The notes beneath the pieces were generated by a model. The model saw only the letters and a list, made by a program, of their open reading frames with translations. It ran no database searches and was not told the origin of the DNA. From Candidatus Nitromaritima sp. SCGC AAA288-L16 (GTDB taxonomy: Bacteria; Nitrospinota; Nitrospinia; Nitrospinales; VA-1), in contig AQTY01000003.1 in assembly GCA_000372225.1 (NCBI GenBank), forward strand, positions 40,027-104,026: a DNA stretch of 64,000 nucleotides. Reading direction: 5' to 3'. Positions within the stretch are counted from its first letter, which is position 1, and every line of letters begins with the position of its first letter. The position numbers and the translations under genes were made by a program. Shown piece by piece: positions 33,380 to 42,670 of the stretch.

Positions 33380-35244
33380 TAAACTACCGCGATAAGATTT
33401 TTAACTGTCTGGGTTAACCTGGAAACCTCCGTAAACTTATGTAGTTTCTCTAGAGGCAAGCTAGGAGTTTTTGTTTGAATTACAACCTGATTGATTTTTT
33501 GATCCAAGTCCCCAAGGTTTTCTCTAAGCAAATTCTCCAAGTGTTTACTCAATAGGGGAAGAATGCCTGCCTCTTCGTCAGTAAAAATCTTAAGCGTTTC
33601 CTCAGCATTAACCTCCAGCGCCTTTTTTAACCTTGGTTCATCAACGACAAAAGTATTATCATTACTTGTTCTAATTCCTGCGGAATTTAATCGGGTCGCG
33701 ACATCCTTTGTCGTATTTAAAAAAGGAGCGGTAGGTCCATCCAAAATATCTGCCAACGCGATAGAAGTTGATAGCTCCTGCACCGTTTTTTTCTTCGTGT
33801 TGACTACTCCGAACCCTATCTCCTGCAAATTTTCTGAAGTAACACGAAATATATCTATATCCTCATTACGCTTTTCAATAATTCTTGTTTTTTCCTGAGG
33901 TTGAATCGTTAGATCGTTGCGTATATTCTGTATTTCCTTATCTTTGCTAAATTCTTTTGACTGAGAAAGTACATCATTGATCTGACGAAGGGAATCGTTG
34001 AAGTGTTTGAAGAAAGTTTTAATCTGATCAATGGCATTGGTCGCATCGAAAAAAACCTGAATATTTGATTTTCTCGCTGACGCCTCTAATGCTGTTATAA
34101 TTGAGTCTTCAGAAATATTGGTGAATTCATTAAAATCACTTTCAATTGTTTTTGGTTCAGCAAAACTTCTATCCACTTCAACCAATGCCGGTCGAGGTGT
34201 GACGTTAAGGTTGATCGATGGAAACCTCACTAGCAATTGGTCGGCGTCAAACTGAAACTCTTTTTGAATTGGAAGTCCCTTAAGATTGAGTTCAAAAAAC
34301 CCGAGCTGAAGTAAAATATTATCGTCGTCCCTTAGGTCTATCTTCGTTGACCCACCAGCAAGACTTGACAAAACTAGGCGATTGTTGACAACTGATGCCT
34401 TTACCCCGCTTTCTATAGTTCCACCATCCAACCGATTGTTATCAATGGTGTCCTCATCCGGGTCCAGTTCTCCGTTCCCATTACGGTCTTCCGTTAAATA
34501 GAACCCTCCTCCAAACTCGCTTGCACTGAAGGATATAACATCAAGAGTCCCATTATTATTTATGTCTTCAACACCGTCCAACTTGCCATTATTATTTGTA
34601 TCTTCGCCACGATTGATTTTGTCTCTTAATTCAAAAATCGAATCCGTAGTCTCCACCGAGATTTTGAATCCATTAACATAAAAATTTCCACTGAGTCCAA
34701 TAGCTTCTATAGGTGTAGATTGCTCATCCGATGCCAAGGTGCTGCTAACCATTTTTCTTGTTGGGACAACGGTGAATCTTCCTGTCGGCGAGGTTTTCCC
34801 TGCTTGAATTTTTACGAGGTCTTCGCGTGACGAGTCTGCTGCATTTAAATTAAATGCACCGTTATTGCGAAAAACATTTACGGTAGTCCGTAGCGTTTGA
34901 AGTGAGGCGCGAAGACTAGTCAATCGCTCAACCTTCAAATCGGAAAACCGACTGTTTCGCTCAATATCATCAGCGATTGAAAATTTATTTCTTTCTGACT
35001 TTTCTGTAACAACGTTGACTGCATTGCCCAAACGGAAGCCCGCCAATGGGCCACCCCCTTCAAAAACCGGAACCCGCCTTGCAACAATATTTAATGATTG
35101 AAATATAAGATCGTTTGTTCCCGATCTAGGTTGACCTCCAGAGCTGAGGTCATCCTTTGCCTCGCTAACGGTCGCTTTATTTCCACCGGAAACGGTAAAG
35201 GGAGAGCCGAACAAAAATGAATTGCTAGTACCTGAAACTTCCAT
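33379..35244 (-). CDS. fliD: FliD-like flagellar hook-associated/filament cap protein
   Basis: From ATG 35244 (AGGGG upstream) 621 residues. A hook-IN-type segment (NGFKISVETTDSIFELRDKI, about 192-211) and a FliD-like C-terminus (TFVVDEPRLKKALEVNAEE, then a coiled-coil end) support the assignment. The N-terminus is diverged. Residues about 215-278 hold several Asp/Asn-rich loops (DTNNNGKLDGVED, DINNNGTLD, DRNGNGELDPDED), resembling EF-hand or dockerin calcium loops, inserted in the hook-IN domain. FliD caps the filament and drives flagellin folding. First gene of an operon with 32939 and 32489. Confidence 0.65.
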   Translation of the reverse strand: MEVSGTSNSFLFGSPFTVSGGNKATVSEAKDDLSSGGQPRSGTNDLIFQSLNIVARRVPVFEGGGPLAGFRLGNAVNVVTEKSERNKFSIADDIERNSRFSDLKVERLTSLRASLQTLRTTVNVFRNNGAFNLNAADSSREDLVKIQAGKTSPTGRFTVVPTRKMVSSTLASDEQSTPIEAIGLSGNFYVNGFKISVETTDSIFELRDKINRGEDTNNNGKLDGVEDINNNGTLDVISFSASEFGGGFYLTEDRNGNGELDPDEDTIDNNRLDGGTIESGVKASVVNNRLVLSSLAGGSTKIDLRDDDNILLQLGFFELNLKGLPIQKEFQFDADQLLVRFPSINLNVTPRPALVEVDRSFAEPKTIESDFNEFTNISEDSIITALEASARKSNIQVFFDATNAIDQIKTFFKHFNDSLRQINDVLSQSKEFSKDKEIQNIRNDLTIQPQEKTRIIEKRNEDIDIFRVTSENLQEIGFGVVNTKKKTVQELSTSIALADILDGPTAPFLNTTKDVATRLNSAGIRTSNDNTFVVDEPRLKKALEVNAEETLKIFTDEEAGILPLLSKHLENLLRENLGDLDQKINQVVIQTKTPSLPLEKLHKFTEVSRLTQTVKNLIAVV

Positions 35245-35278
35245 CGTGCCCCTCAAGTCGAGAAAAAATAGAAAAAAA

Positions 35279-35306
35279 TAAAGATTTTCCGTTTTCTCTC
35301 CGATAA
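35279..35306 (+). promoter_or_regulatory. sigma-28 (FliA)-like promoter
   Basis: TAAAGATT (35279-35286) and TCCGATAA (35299-35306) resemble the flagellar sigma-28 elements TAAAGTTT and GCCGATAA. The spacer is 12 rather than 11 bases. It points away from fliD into the structured region 35312-35611. Confidence 0.45.
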
Positions 35307-35311
35307 GAGCA

Positions 35312-35611
35312 CTAAGGAACAGCTTTGCCAAAACTAAAAACAAAAAAACGCTCGTCGGCGCCATATCGCGTCGACTTAGCCTTTACCAGGTATTTATATC
35401 CGGTGCTGGCTCCAGTTCGGCTGGCTTGCCTCAAGGAAGCAGGCCACTCTTTCTGTAAAGAAAGAGTTTGTTCCAAAAATCGATTATTCCCCATCACTCT
35501 GCACACTCCCCAGTATGCTTTACAGATGGTGAAATATCGGGTTTAGGAATGAATCCACGTGCTCAACTGTTGGTAATCCTCCGGATGTGACCCGGCGGGC
35601 GTAACTTTTTT
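35312..35611 (+). ncRNA. candidate structured non-coding RNA next to fliD
   Basis: A closing stem ACGCTCG (35348) / CGGGCGT (35596) is stacked on hairpin GTCGGCGC/GCGTCGAC (35354/35368). Further hairpins are GGCTTGC/GCAGGCC (35423/35439, loop with AAGGA), CTCTTTCT/AGAAAGAG (35447/35459, GTAA tetraloop) and a terminator-like stem at 35578-35598 followed by six T (35606-35611). Three stems contain one pair that is G-U on the plus strand but A-C on the minus strand, so the plus strand is the likely RNA. ORFs here are not convincing. Confidence 0.5.
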
Positions 35612-35648
35612 CTCCTTAAAAATAATCCTTAAATATAAGACATCTTAA

Positions 35649-36323
35649 TTAAATCATCTCATCGATGGTTTTACCCACCCCTGACTCAGGTTGACCCGGT
35701 TTAGTCTCTTTTGGTCTATCCTGCTCCACTCCTTCTGCCCGAGCTTTGCCGCTGTTCACATTTTTAGGATGATCTTGATCTATGATTGCCGTCGTTTCCA
35801 CTGACTCTTCATATCCCCCAAGCCCACTAGCAGCCCTGTTACTGTATCCACCAAACCCAGCCCCTTCGGTAGACCTTTCAGCCTTACCCATACTATTGCC
35901 CATACTGGCTCCTGAATGGCCACTTAAGATTTTCATCATTTCCTGTTGGTGTTCTCTGGGCTTACGCACTTCATCTGGATGTTTCAACTGGGCACGATTT
36001 TTCTCTCTAACAGAACTATCAGGCTTATCAATTCGCGAATCTGATTGGCGAGCAGCGTCAGCTTGAGCTAAAAGGTTCACGCTTATTTCATCTGCAGAAG
36101 ACATTTTACTTTTATCGTTTACCTCCTGTTTTTCTGCAGGTGTAAGCCCCCCATTTTTCTGAATCAGGTCATTTTTATGATTCTCTTTTAAAACCTGGTT
36201 CAATTTTTTTGCTGTGCTCTTCGCTTCATGTTTTGTTGCCTGCAGGTCATTGGCCTTCGGCCCACCTTTCGCGTGTAACTGTGATGATATGTCCGTTGTT
36301 ACTCCACTTATCCCACTTGCCAT
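35649..36323 (-). CDS. hypothetical hydrophilic protein upstream of fliD
   Basis: 224 residues, very hydrophilic and probably disordered: Lys/Gln/Glu-rich first half (AKKLNQVLKENHKN), Gly/Ser/Tyr-rich stretch at about 145-170, no Cys, no signal peptide. A GGGGG-rich Shine-Dalgarno region precedes ATG 36323. It lies in the flagellar neighbourhood on the same strand as fliD, 400 bases upstream. An exported flagellar structural or length-control protein is conceivable; no family is recognised. Confidence 0.5.
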   Translation of the reverse strand: MASGISGVTTDISSQLHAKGGPKANDLQATKHEAKSTAKKLNQVLKENHKNDLIQKNGGLTPAEKQEVNDKSKMSSADEISVNLLAQADAARQSDSRIDKPDSSVREKNRAQLKHPDEVRKPREHQQEMMKILSGHSGASMGNSMGKAERSTEGAGFGGYSNRAASGLGGYEESVETTAIIDQDHPKNVNSGKARAEGVEQDRPKETKPGQPESGVGKTIDEMI

Positions 36324-36449
36324 TTTCTCACCCCCAAAAAAATAGAAAACCCTATTACTTCATGAACCACATAATTGTTTATAGATTATTCTTCATGCTC
36401 TAATTTGAACTCGCTTTTTTTTTAGTATGAATTTCCTTCAAAAAAAGCA

Positions 36450-36476
36450 TAAAGTTTAAGTTTTTCAATCCGATAA
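36450..36476 (+). promoter_or_regulatory. near-consensus sigma-28 (FliA) promoter without an adjacent gene
   Basis: TAAAGTTT (36450-36457), an 11-base spacer, then TCCGATAA (36469-36476): 15 of 16 bases fit the FliA consensus. It faces the plus strand, where no gene begins for 1.2 kb. It may make an untranslated RNA or an antisense transcript of 36722-37318. Confidence 0.6.
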
Positions 36477-36603
36477 GCGATATAGGTAGTTTAGTACCTC
36501 AACCTGAAAAGCTTTAAAAAAATATATTAACTCACCTCTGATCCATTCAGCATAGAACCTTACTATTACCCCATCGGAAAAAACATCTAAAACTTTAGCT
36601 CAA

Positions 36604-36683
36604 AAGCTATTTATTTTAACAAAATAGCTTAAAAAAAACTTCGCATGTAGTTGAAAAACAATAAACACCTTTTTTTCAACTAC
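36604..36683. repeat. two adjacent perfect hairpins
   Basis: AAGCTATTT/AAATAGCTT (36604/36622, 9 bp) and GTAGTTGAAAAA/TTTTTCAACTAC (36647/36672, 12 bp). They lie after the stop of the minus-strand gene at 36722 and downstream of the orphan sigma-28 promoter. Neither has a clean T run in either direction, so they may be processing or stability elements rather than terminators. Confidence 0.55.
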
Positions 36684-36721
36684 TTAAAAAAAACCTACGA
36701 GCATTATGTTGATTTTGAGAT

Positions 36722-37318
36722 CTAAGGTGAACGAAAGTGCGGGAGGAGGTTGGACCACTCCTGATAATAAGGAAGGATTTCATACTCGAGCAGGTCGGCC
36801 AGCAACACCCAGTCTTTATTTTTGTTGGCATCCACCATTTGCTGTGTCAAGTCCACCAAACTAGCCCGCCGGTCCTGAATACTTTTGCCGTCAAAAACCG
36901 TATCTGGAGATATTGCTTTTGCTGTCAAAATCATGTCTAACACCTGAGAAAGCCAGTCGATTCCATCTATGATATTGATAAAAAACTTATTGGCCTCTTG
37001 CTCGTTGCCCATTCTGAATAGTTCGACAGATTTCTCTATACCTGGAATCAATCGTATTAGATAAGCATCTGCATTCTCTATATTTTTATTAATAATGTCC
37101 GACAGGGTAGAAATTGCTACCTCTAGGGTTGCGATTTCTGATAGTGGTGTCTTCTGAGCCTCGGGTGAATCAGTAGAGGACTCTTCCCCATCAATTTTAA
37201 TGGACCTGACAACATTCCCCTGTGGTACGCCCTCCTTCTCTATATGAAGAAGCAAATCTCCCAAGGTTTCTCCCATGTGGGAAACAGTTTCTTCTTTTCC
37301 ATTTACTAATAATTTCAT
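36722..37318 (-). CDS. hypothetical protein (198 aa)
   Basis: 198 residues, soluble and helix-rich. The N-terminus MKLLVNGKEETVSHMGETLG looks like a small beta-grasp or ubiquitin-like start, followed by a helical domain with KNKDWVLLADLLEYEILPYY near the C-terminus. No Cys, signal peptide or known motif. It lies among flagellar and sigma-54 regulatory genes on the same strand; a flagellar link is by position only. Confidence 0.55.
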   Translation of the reverse strand: MKLLVNGKEETVSHMGETLGDLLLHIEKEGVPQGNVVRSIKIDGEESSTDSPEAQKTPLSEIATLEVAISTLSDIINKNIENADAYLIRLIPGIEKSVELFRMGNEQEANKFFINIIDGIDWLSQVLDMILTAKAISPDTVFDGKSIQDRRASLVDLTQQMVDANKNKDWVLLADLLEYEILPYYQEWSNLLPHFRSP

Positions 37319-37685
37319 TATCGCCGTCCTACAATTTAAAAACCAAGCCTGTCTTACTTCGAGGGTATTCTATATTCTAGTCGGGTCAGGAGCAAGCTGG
37401 AACTAAACGTACAGACCAAAAACAACTAGAAACTTATATAGAATCAGCACTGAGTTTATAATTGTTAAAATTTAAGACATAAGTAGCTATCCATCTTGTT
37501 CAATAGTGGGGTGAAACCGTTTGGCAAGTAATTTGACTGGATGAATCTATGTTACTCTAATAAAACTCATTAACCCAATAAACAGAGGCTAACGTCTACA
37601 AATCTAACTTGACCCTACCCCCTTGAAATGATAAAAAATGAGGTCTCAAAACCTTACAGTAACAAGCAACTTGGAGATGAACTCG
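37319..37685. other. gene-free stretch between divergent genes
   Basis: About 365 bases without a gene. A weak sigma-54-like element (TGGCAAGTAATTTGAC, from 37522) faces the gene at 37686: spacing of the GG and G(A) elements is right, but the -12 GC is not kept. Confidence 0.3.
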
Positions 37686-37886
37686 ATGGAAGTTAATGAA
37701 CTTAAGTTAGAAATCAGGAAACACCATGTAACCCCCGGCGTAAATGTGTTGGACTTAGTGATAGATGCCGACGGTGAAAAGATTAAAGTTCAAACACAGC
37801 ACAAAGACACCGATCGTGCATTTCAGCAATTTGTAAAAGATGCTATTGCTTTAGGCAAAAGGCTATCTGAAGCTCGCATCGAATAA
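37686..37886 (+). CDS. small hypothetical protein (66 aa)
   Basis: Start ATG 37686 is chosen because GGAG lies nine bases upstream; two earlier ATGs in frame (37638, 37677) lack this. The product is soluble with a strand-rich first half (LVIDADGEKIKVQTQ) and a C-terminal helix (FVKDAIALGKRLSEARIE). No family is recognised. Confidence 0.55.
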   Translation: MEVNELKLEIRKHHVTPGVNVLDLVIDADGEKIKVQTQHKDTDRAFQQFVKDAIALGKRLSEARIE

Positions 37887-38005
37887 AGAAAAAACACTCT
37901 GGGGTTTTGGAAAAACAAAAAAATCCACCTGGAGGAGCCAGATAGATTTTAAGGATGCAATCGCTTCAAAAAAGCCAACCCATAGGGTTCTCCTCCCTGC
38001 ACCAC

Positions 38006-38218
38006 TTATTCGATTATCTTTTCAATGCCTTGAATGATTGAGCTTCCCATCGGAGCGTTATTTTTTAAATAATCTCGGACCAAAATTACTGCATGGTTAT
38101 CATCGATGGCGTTCACAAACATACTAAAGCCATGTTTTGAATTATCCTTTTTTTGTATTAAAACTCCACTCACTTTAAAAAAATTTTGTTTCGGTGGCAT
38201 ATTTGTGTCAACACTCAA
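38006..38218 (-). CDS. small hypothetical protein (70 aa)
   Basis: 70 residues from TTG 38218, or 64 from ATG 38200; neither start has a good Shine-Dalgarno. The sequence (FFKVSGVLIQKKDNSKHGFS, NAIDDNHAVILVRDYL) looks like a compact alpha/beta domain similar in style to small Rieske-free PilZ-independent domains, but no family can be named. It is 28 bases downstream of the small membrane protein gene at 38247. Confidence 0.45.
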   Translation of the reverse strand: MSVDTNMPPKQNFFKVSGVLIQKKDNSKHGFSMFVNAIDDNHAVILVRDYLKNNAPMGSSIIQGIEKIIE

Positions 38219-38246
38219 TCCATTGCCATGACTTTAAAGTTTAACT

Positions 38247-38411
38247 TTACAAGGAGTTCTCATCGTCTTTTTTACTATTTTGTCGATTTTTTGAAGTTGG
38301 AAATTTATCAGAGGAATTTATTTCTTTGCCTGCACGAATCAACGTGCGAATCAGCGTAATAATAACTACCGCCACTACGGCTAGAACCAAGTGACTTGAA
38401 TCAAAATCCAT
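38247..38411 (-). CDS. small single-span membrane protein (54 aa)
   Basis: ATG 38411 to TAA 38247. The N-terminus MDFDSSHLVLAVVAVVIIT gives one membrane segment (about 7-22), followed by a charged, Lys/Asn/Ser/Asp-rich tail. Similar to the short protein at 58162 in size and layout, though not in sequence. No family is recognised. Confidence 0.45.
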   Translation of the reverse strand: MDFDSSHLVLAVVAVVIITLIRTLIRAGKEINSSDKFPTSKNRQNSKKDDENSL

Positions 38412-38575
38412 CAAAGGAATCCCCGTTTATCTCAAATCCACACTCGACCTATTTTTTAACGCAACACAGCAAAAATCAGAACGGCTTAAACCTGACATAG
38501 CATCGAAACTCTATGAAGGGTAATTGTCTCCTAGAGATGTCTGGTTCTTAATTAGAGAGCTAAAAACTAAGATTG

Positions 38576-39625
38576 CTAGCGCTTGAGGTTCATCTTCTTA
38601 ATTTTTTCGACCAATGTAGTGCGATTTAATTCCAATAAACCTGCCGCTTTATTCTTCACCCAATTAGTTTTCTCAAGTGCTTCTGTTATGAGACCACGCT
38701 CAAACTCTTCTACTGCATTTTTTAGATTAATCCCTCCCTCCGGCAAACCTATAAAAAAGGACTGCTTTAATCCGTTCTGCAACATCTCGGTTGCAGACAA
38801 TTCACATCCAGATTTTTCCATCGGCGGCAGATTTTCTCTAGGAACTTCACCCAAGACTTTTTCTGGTAAATCTCTCGGGGTTATGTTGTCCCCCACGCTC
38901 AACACAACCATTCGTTCAATAAAGTTTCCTAACTCCCTAATATTTCCGGGCCAAGAATAATTGGCAAGCATCTGTATCGTTTCGTCGCTGATTACCTTTG
39001 CCTGCCGACCTTGATTCTCATTGCATTTTTTCAAAAAATGCTGGACTAATAGGGGAATATCACTTTGTCGGTCTCGTAACGGTGGTATGACTACCGGGAT
39101 AATATTAAGCCGATAGTAAAGGTCTTCTCGAAACTTCCCTTCCTTGATTTCATCTTCAAGGTTACGGTGCGTAGCGGTAATAAATCTAACGTTAACCTTA
39201 ACCGGTTTGCTTCCTCCTAACCGATCAATCTCCTGTTCGGCCAGTACACGCAAAAGTTTTACTTGAAGCGCAGCAGGCATGTCACCTATTTCATCGAGAA
39301 AAACCGTTCCTTCGTTCGCTAGTTCTAATCGCCCTATACGTGTGTGCGATGCACCTGTAAACGCACCTTTTTCATACCCAAACAACTCACTTTCCAGTAA
39401 CTCGTGCGGGATTGCACCACAGTTAACAGCAATGAAGGGTTTGCTTTCGCGCTTGCTATTTTGATGCAGTGCTCGAGCAATCAACTCCTTGCCCGTTCCA
39501 CTCTCACCAAAAATCATGACTGTGCTATCGGAAGTGGCGGCCTTCTCGACAACGCCGAAAACATCTCGAATTCCCTGGCTATTGCCAATGATACTATGCT
39601 TCCCGATTTGTTTGACTATTCCCAT
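38576..39625 (-). CDS. sigma-54-dependent transcriptional activator without receiver domain
   Basis: 349 residues: AAA+ domain with Walker A GESGTGKE (40-47), the sigma-54 contact loop GAFTGA (87-92), Walker B VFLDEIGD (about 108-115), and a C-terminal Fis-type helix-turn-helix (NKAAGLLELNRTTLVEKI). There is no N-terminal response-regulator or GAF domain, as in some FlrA/FleQ-like or PspF-like activators. The flagellar neighbours suggest that it controls class II flagellar genes; inference by position. Confidence 0.85.
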   Translation of the reverse strand: MGIVKQIGKHSIIGNSQGIRDVFGVVEKAATSDSTVMIFGESGTGKELIARALHQNSKRESKPFIAVNCGAIPHELLESELFGYEKGAFTGASHTRIGRLELANEGTVFLDEIGDMPAALQVKLLRVLAEQEIDRLGGSKPVKVNVRFITATHRNLEDEIKEGKFREDLYYRLNIIPVVIPPLRDRQSDIPLLVQHFLKKCNENQGRQAKVISDETIQMLANYSWPGNIRELGNFIERMVVLSVGDNITPRDLPEKVLGEVPRENLPPMEKSGCELSATEMLQNGLKQSFFIGLPEGGINLKNAVEEFERGLITEALEKTNWVKNKAAGLLELNRTTLVEKIKKMNLKR

Positions 39626-39824
39626 AAGTAACTGATTTTATATTAGAAGCAGGCTAATTGTCAATGGATTGACGAAGGATAAACTCAAGGCAAGCATATT
39701 CGGTGGCTACGTGCTATTTTTGAAATAATGATTTTTGAATAAACTAAACTGGGTTGTATCGAGCCTCAACCATCCCTTCAATCTCAAAGCACATGGTCTT
39801 TGACAAACTGGAGCCTATATTTGT

Positions 39825-41270
39825 TTAATGGTATCCAAGTAACGGCCAATAAAAAAATAATAGTGCCGCAAATGCAACCATACCAAGCAAACTAAGGAGA
39901 GACCCTGTCCGAACCATCTCCCCTATACTGATGAAACGTGATGAATAAGCAACTGCTGAAGCGGGAGTGCCTATTGGTAGCATAAAGGCAAAATTGCTTG
40001 TAAGGATGACGGTCATAGCTACCATAGACGGACTTATTCCATAGGTATCACTCATGCTTAATGCGGGCGGAAGCAAAACTGCAATGACCGCTGAATTACT
40101 CATAAAATTAGTAAGCACTGTGGATAATATTGCTACTAGTAGTAAAAATATGATGGGGCTAGCGGTTCCTTCAAAGGCGTGTTTAGCAAGCCATAATGCG
40201 GCACCCGACTGGGACATAACTTCACCAAGGCAGATAGCGCCACCGTACATCAGAATAATACTCCAGTTGACGTGCTCTTCAACCATCCTCCAACTAATAA
40301 GGTTTAGCACAAATAACAGAACAATAGAGATCAAAGCAATATTGGCTATACCTATATCCTCGCTAAAACAAAACCAAGCAATGAGTGTCAAAATCATCAC
40401 ACAAGCGATCCCTTTTTCTTTTATGGTAACCGCCCCCATTGATTTTAATTTTTTCTGTAATACCTGGTGTACGGGCTCTATATCCGTAATATCTGGTGAA
40501 AAAAATAGTCTAAGGACAACCCAACCACAGATAAAAAGTATAAAGACCAATGGAAAACTCAACTTTGTGTATTCTAGAATTCCAATGCTCGCGTTGTGGG
40601 TAGTTTTTTCAAGAATCTCCACACCAAGCAGAACACGCCCGCCACCAAATACTGTTGCTGTGCCTCCGATAATACATCCCCAGGCCAGAGCAAAAAACAT
40701 ACCCTTCCCGAAAACCGAATCTTCTTTTCTCAGACCAAGCGTGTTCACAATTTCTAAAACAATAGGAAACATCATAGCCGCCACAGCGTGCTCGGACATG
40801 AAACAAGAACTAAAGGCACTCAAAAAATAAATCGCCATTAACAAGCGCGATGGGTTGGCACCCCAATTATCTATCACCCATATCGATAGACGTGCACTCA
40901 GACCGCAGGCAATCATTGCAGCAGATAAAATAAACACCCCTAAAATAAAAAATACTGCTTTATTCCCAAAAAAGGAATACACGTCTGAAGCGTTCATAAT
41001 CCCCATCATCGGAATCGTGGCGATTGCAAGCAGACTGGTAATTGAAAGTGGAATTAGGTTGGTTGTCCACAAACTGACACAAAGGAAAAACACGCATAAA
41101 ACCTTATAACCTTCGCGTGATAAATCCACAGGCCCTTCTAATGAAATCAAAAAGAAAAATACTGCAAAAAAAAGCGCGAGCAAAATTTCTCGGCGTAAAC
41201 GGTCAAGGATCACCAATACCATGGGACGTCGATCGACTATTATATCGGGAGTACTTTCAGTTGCTTTCAT
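39825..41270 (-). CDS. SLC13/DASS-family anion (dicarboxylate) symporter
   Basis: 481 residues, about 11-12 membrane segments. Paired family motifs are visible: an inverted-repeat-type CFMSEHAVAAMMFPI (first half) and NFMSNSAVIAVLLPP (second half), matching the SNT-containing Na+/substrate site of DASS transporters (VcINDY family). Probably takes up dicarboxylates, sulfate or related anions with Na+. Single gene; substrate not derivable. Confidence 0.85.
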   Translation of the reverse strand: MKATESTPDIIVDRRPMVLVILDRLRREILLALFFAVFFFLISLEGPVDLSREGYKVLCVFFLCVSLWTTNLIPLSITSLLAIATIPMMGIMNASDVYSFFGNKAVFFILGVFILSAAMIACGLSARLSIWVIDNWGANPSRLLMAIYFLSAFSSCFMSEHAVAAMMFPIVLEIVNTLGLRKEDSVFGKGMFFALAWGCIIGGTATVFGGGRVLLGVEILEKTTHNASIGILEYTKLSFPLVFILFICGWVVLRLFFSPDITDIEPVHQVLQKKLKSMGAVTIKEKGIACVMILTLIAWFCFSEDIGIANIALISIVLLFVLNLISWRMVEEHVNWSIILMYGGAICLGEVMSQSGAALWLAKHAFEGTASPIIFLLLVAILSTVLTNFMSNSAVIAVLLPPALSMSDTYGISPSMVAMTVILTSNFAFMLPIGTPASAVAYSSRFISIGEMVRTGSLLSLLGMVAFAALLFFYWPLLGYH

Positions 41271-41548
41271 CCGGTCCTAATAAGTGTCAATTAAGGAAAG
41301 GGCGCAATGTGGTCATGCAAGATCAAACCCACCTAAACGCGTAACCCACAATAAATGAATTGGCTGAAGGTTGCAACCAGTCCTATAAGTGATAACGGGA
41401 AGACCCATTATACTTACGATTGGAATTAAAAAACCGAATAGACAACTACGATTTATAAGTAAATGAAGAGTGTATCTGAATAGAAAAAATTTTCTTTACT
41501 CGTTGGGGATGAAAAAATTGGCGGCTGGTTAAAGACAGGCGAAAAAAA

Positions 41549-42670
41549 CTACGCAGGTATCTGAGATGGTACTTGATTCTTCCTGACCACTTGGTCGGAG
41601 TCTACTTGGTCGATCACCCACAAATCACAGGATCCGCAAGTATCCCGATAGTTTTTTCGGAAATGATTAAACTTTTCATTTTGCCAGATAGTTTGCAAGT
41701 CTCCATCAAGCAGGTTACCCATTTTCACCTCTGGCAAAAGGCAACAGGGAGTAACGTTACCTTCTCGGCTCACATAGGCATAGTCGAATGTTTTAAGACA
41801 GTATTTCCCAGACTGGTGAAGCTTTTTCCTTAGAAGTCGGTAAAAAAACCGAACCATTCTTGTACCAACTGCATACTGCAACCAATCAAGGCGGATTCCG
41901 CACTCATTGGCTATGTGATCCGCTTCATAAAAAATGCGTTCCTCTTCCACCGGACTAGGCCGTTTTAACTCAGGGGCATATTTACGATCAATACGACCTA
42001 CGTTTACCGCTTCAACACCTATACGCGCCCCAAACCTTATAACATTATACAAATCTTTCTCACACCCTTCATGAAGAGTAGCTTGAAGACGAATTGATGG
42101 TTTCCTGATTTCTCGAAGCCTCGCTATCTTTTCTATATTTTCGTATACCTTGTTGCTGGTGTGTCCATTAGAAACGTTATTATCCTCAACTCCATCTATG
42201 GAAAAAGTGATCTCATCAAGCCCAGAATTTAAAATCTCTTTCGCGATCGATTCTTTTGGGAAAAGCCCATTGGAGGTTATCATCACTCGATGCCCACGTT
42301 CTTTACAGTAGGCAATCATGTCAAAAATACGTGGATGCAGAAACGGTTCCCCCCAACCGGTAAGTGTGATATTTTCTCGCTCCTTTAATTTATCGGCCAC
42401 GGTCACAAATTTATCCCATTCCATATGCTCCAATTCAATATCAAGAACTTCTCGGGGACACATTGGGCAATCCATATTGCACCGATTAGTGATTTCGATT
42501 TGCACTTGCTGAGGCTTTAAAGGCAATATATAGAACAATCTATGAAGTGTATCTAGGATCAGCGTCAACATATTCTTGGGTAGGGCCAGAAAATTGCCCC
42601 AGCAATCATTATTTTCTGTAAGTAATATATATCTTTTGACTAAGGCCGCAAAATTAAATAGTATTCTCAC
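41549..42670 (-). CDS. radical SAM/SPASM-domain protein
   Basis: 373 residues. The radical SAM cluster motif is CNMDCPMC (about 68-75), followed by TLTGWGEPFLHP and ITSNG. The C-terminal SPASM-like region has Cys at CLKTFDYAYVSREGNVTPCC and DTCGSCDLW, for auxiliary iron-sulfur clusters. Such enzymes modify peptides or glycans; no peptide precursor is seen nearby. The N-terminal 50 residues are hydrophobic and may interact with the membrane; a later start (ATG at residue 34) is possible. Confidence 0.85.
   Translation of the reverse strand: MRILFNFAALVKRYILLTENNDCWGNFLALPKNMLTLILDTLHRLFYILPLKPQQVQIEITNRCNMDCPMCPREVLDIELEHMEWDKFVTVADKLKERENITLTGWGEPFLHPRIFDMIAYCKERGHRVMITSNGLFPKESIAKEILNSGLDEITFSIDGVEDNNVSNGHTSNKVYENIEKIARLREIRKPSIRLQATLHEGCEKDLYNVIRFGARIGVEAVNVGRIDRKYAPELKRPSPVEEERIFYEADHIANECGIRLDWLQYAVGTRMVRFFYRLLRKKLHQSGKYCLKTFDYAYVSREGNVTPCCLLPEVKMGNLLDGDLQTIWQNEKFNHFRKNYRDTCGSCDLWVIDQVDSDQVVRKNQVPSQIPA

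Noticed and set aside
35400..35450. SRP RNA (4.5S) at the structured region
   Set aside because: TTTACCAGGT, TCCGG and AAGGAAGCAGGCC look similar to the SRP loop, but order and spacing do not match the helix 8 structure.
35325..35546. ORFs on both strands of the region between fliD and 35649
   Set aside because: Both lack Shine-Dalgarno sites and known motifs, and stem pairing with strand-specific wobble supports RNA instead of protein.
36604..36683. Intrinsic terminators after the gene at 36722
   Set aside because: The hairpins are perfect but lack a proper T run in either direction, so they are listed only as hairpins.
40054..40830. 258-codon ORF on the plus strand over the transporter gene
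   Set aside because: It is antisense to a well-supported SLC13 gene with normal membrane segments, and has no start signal.
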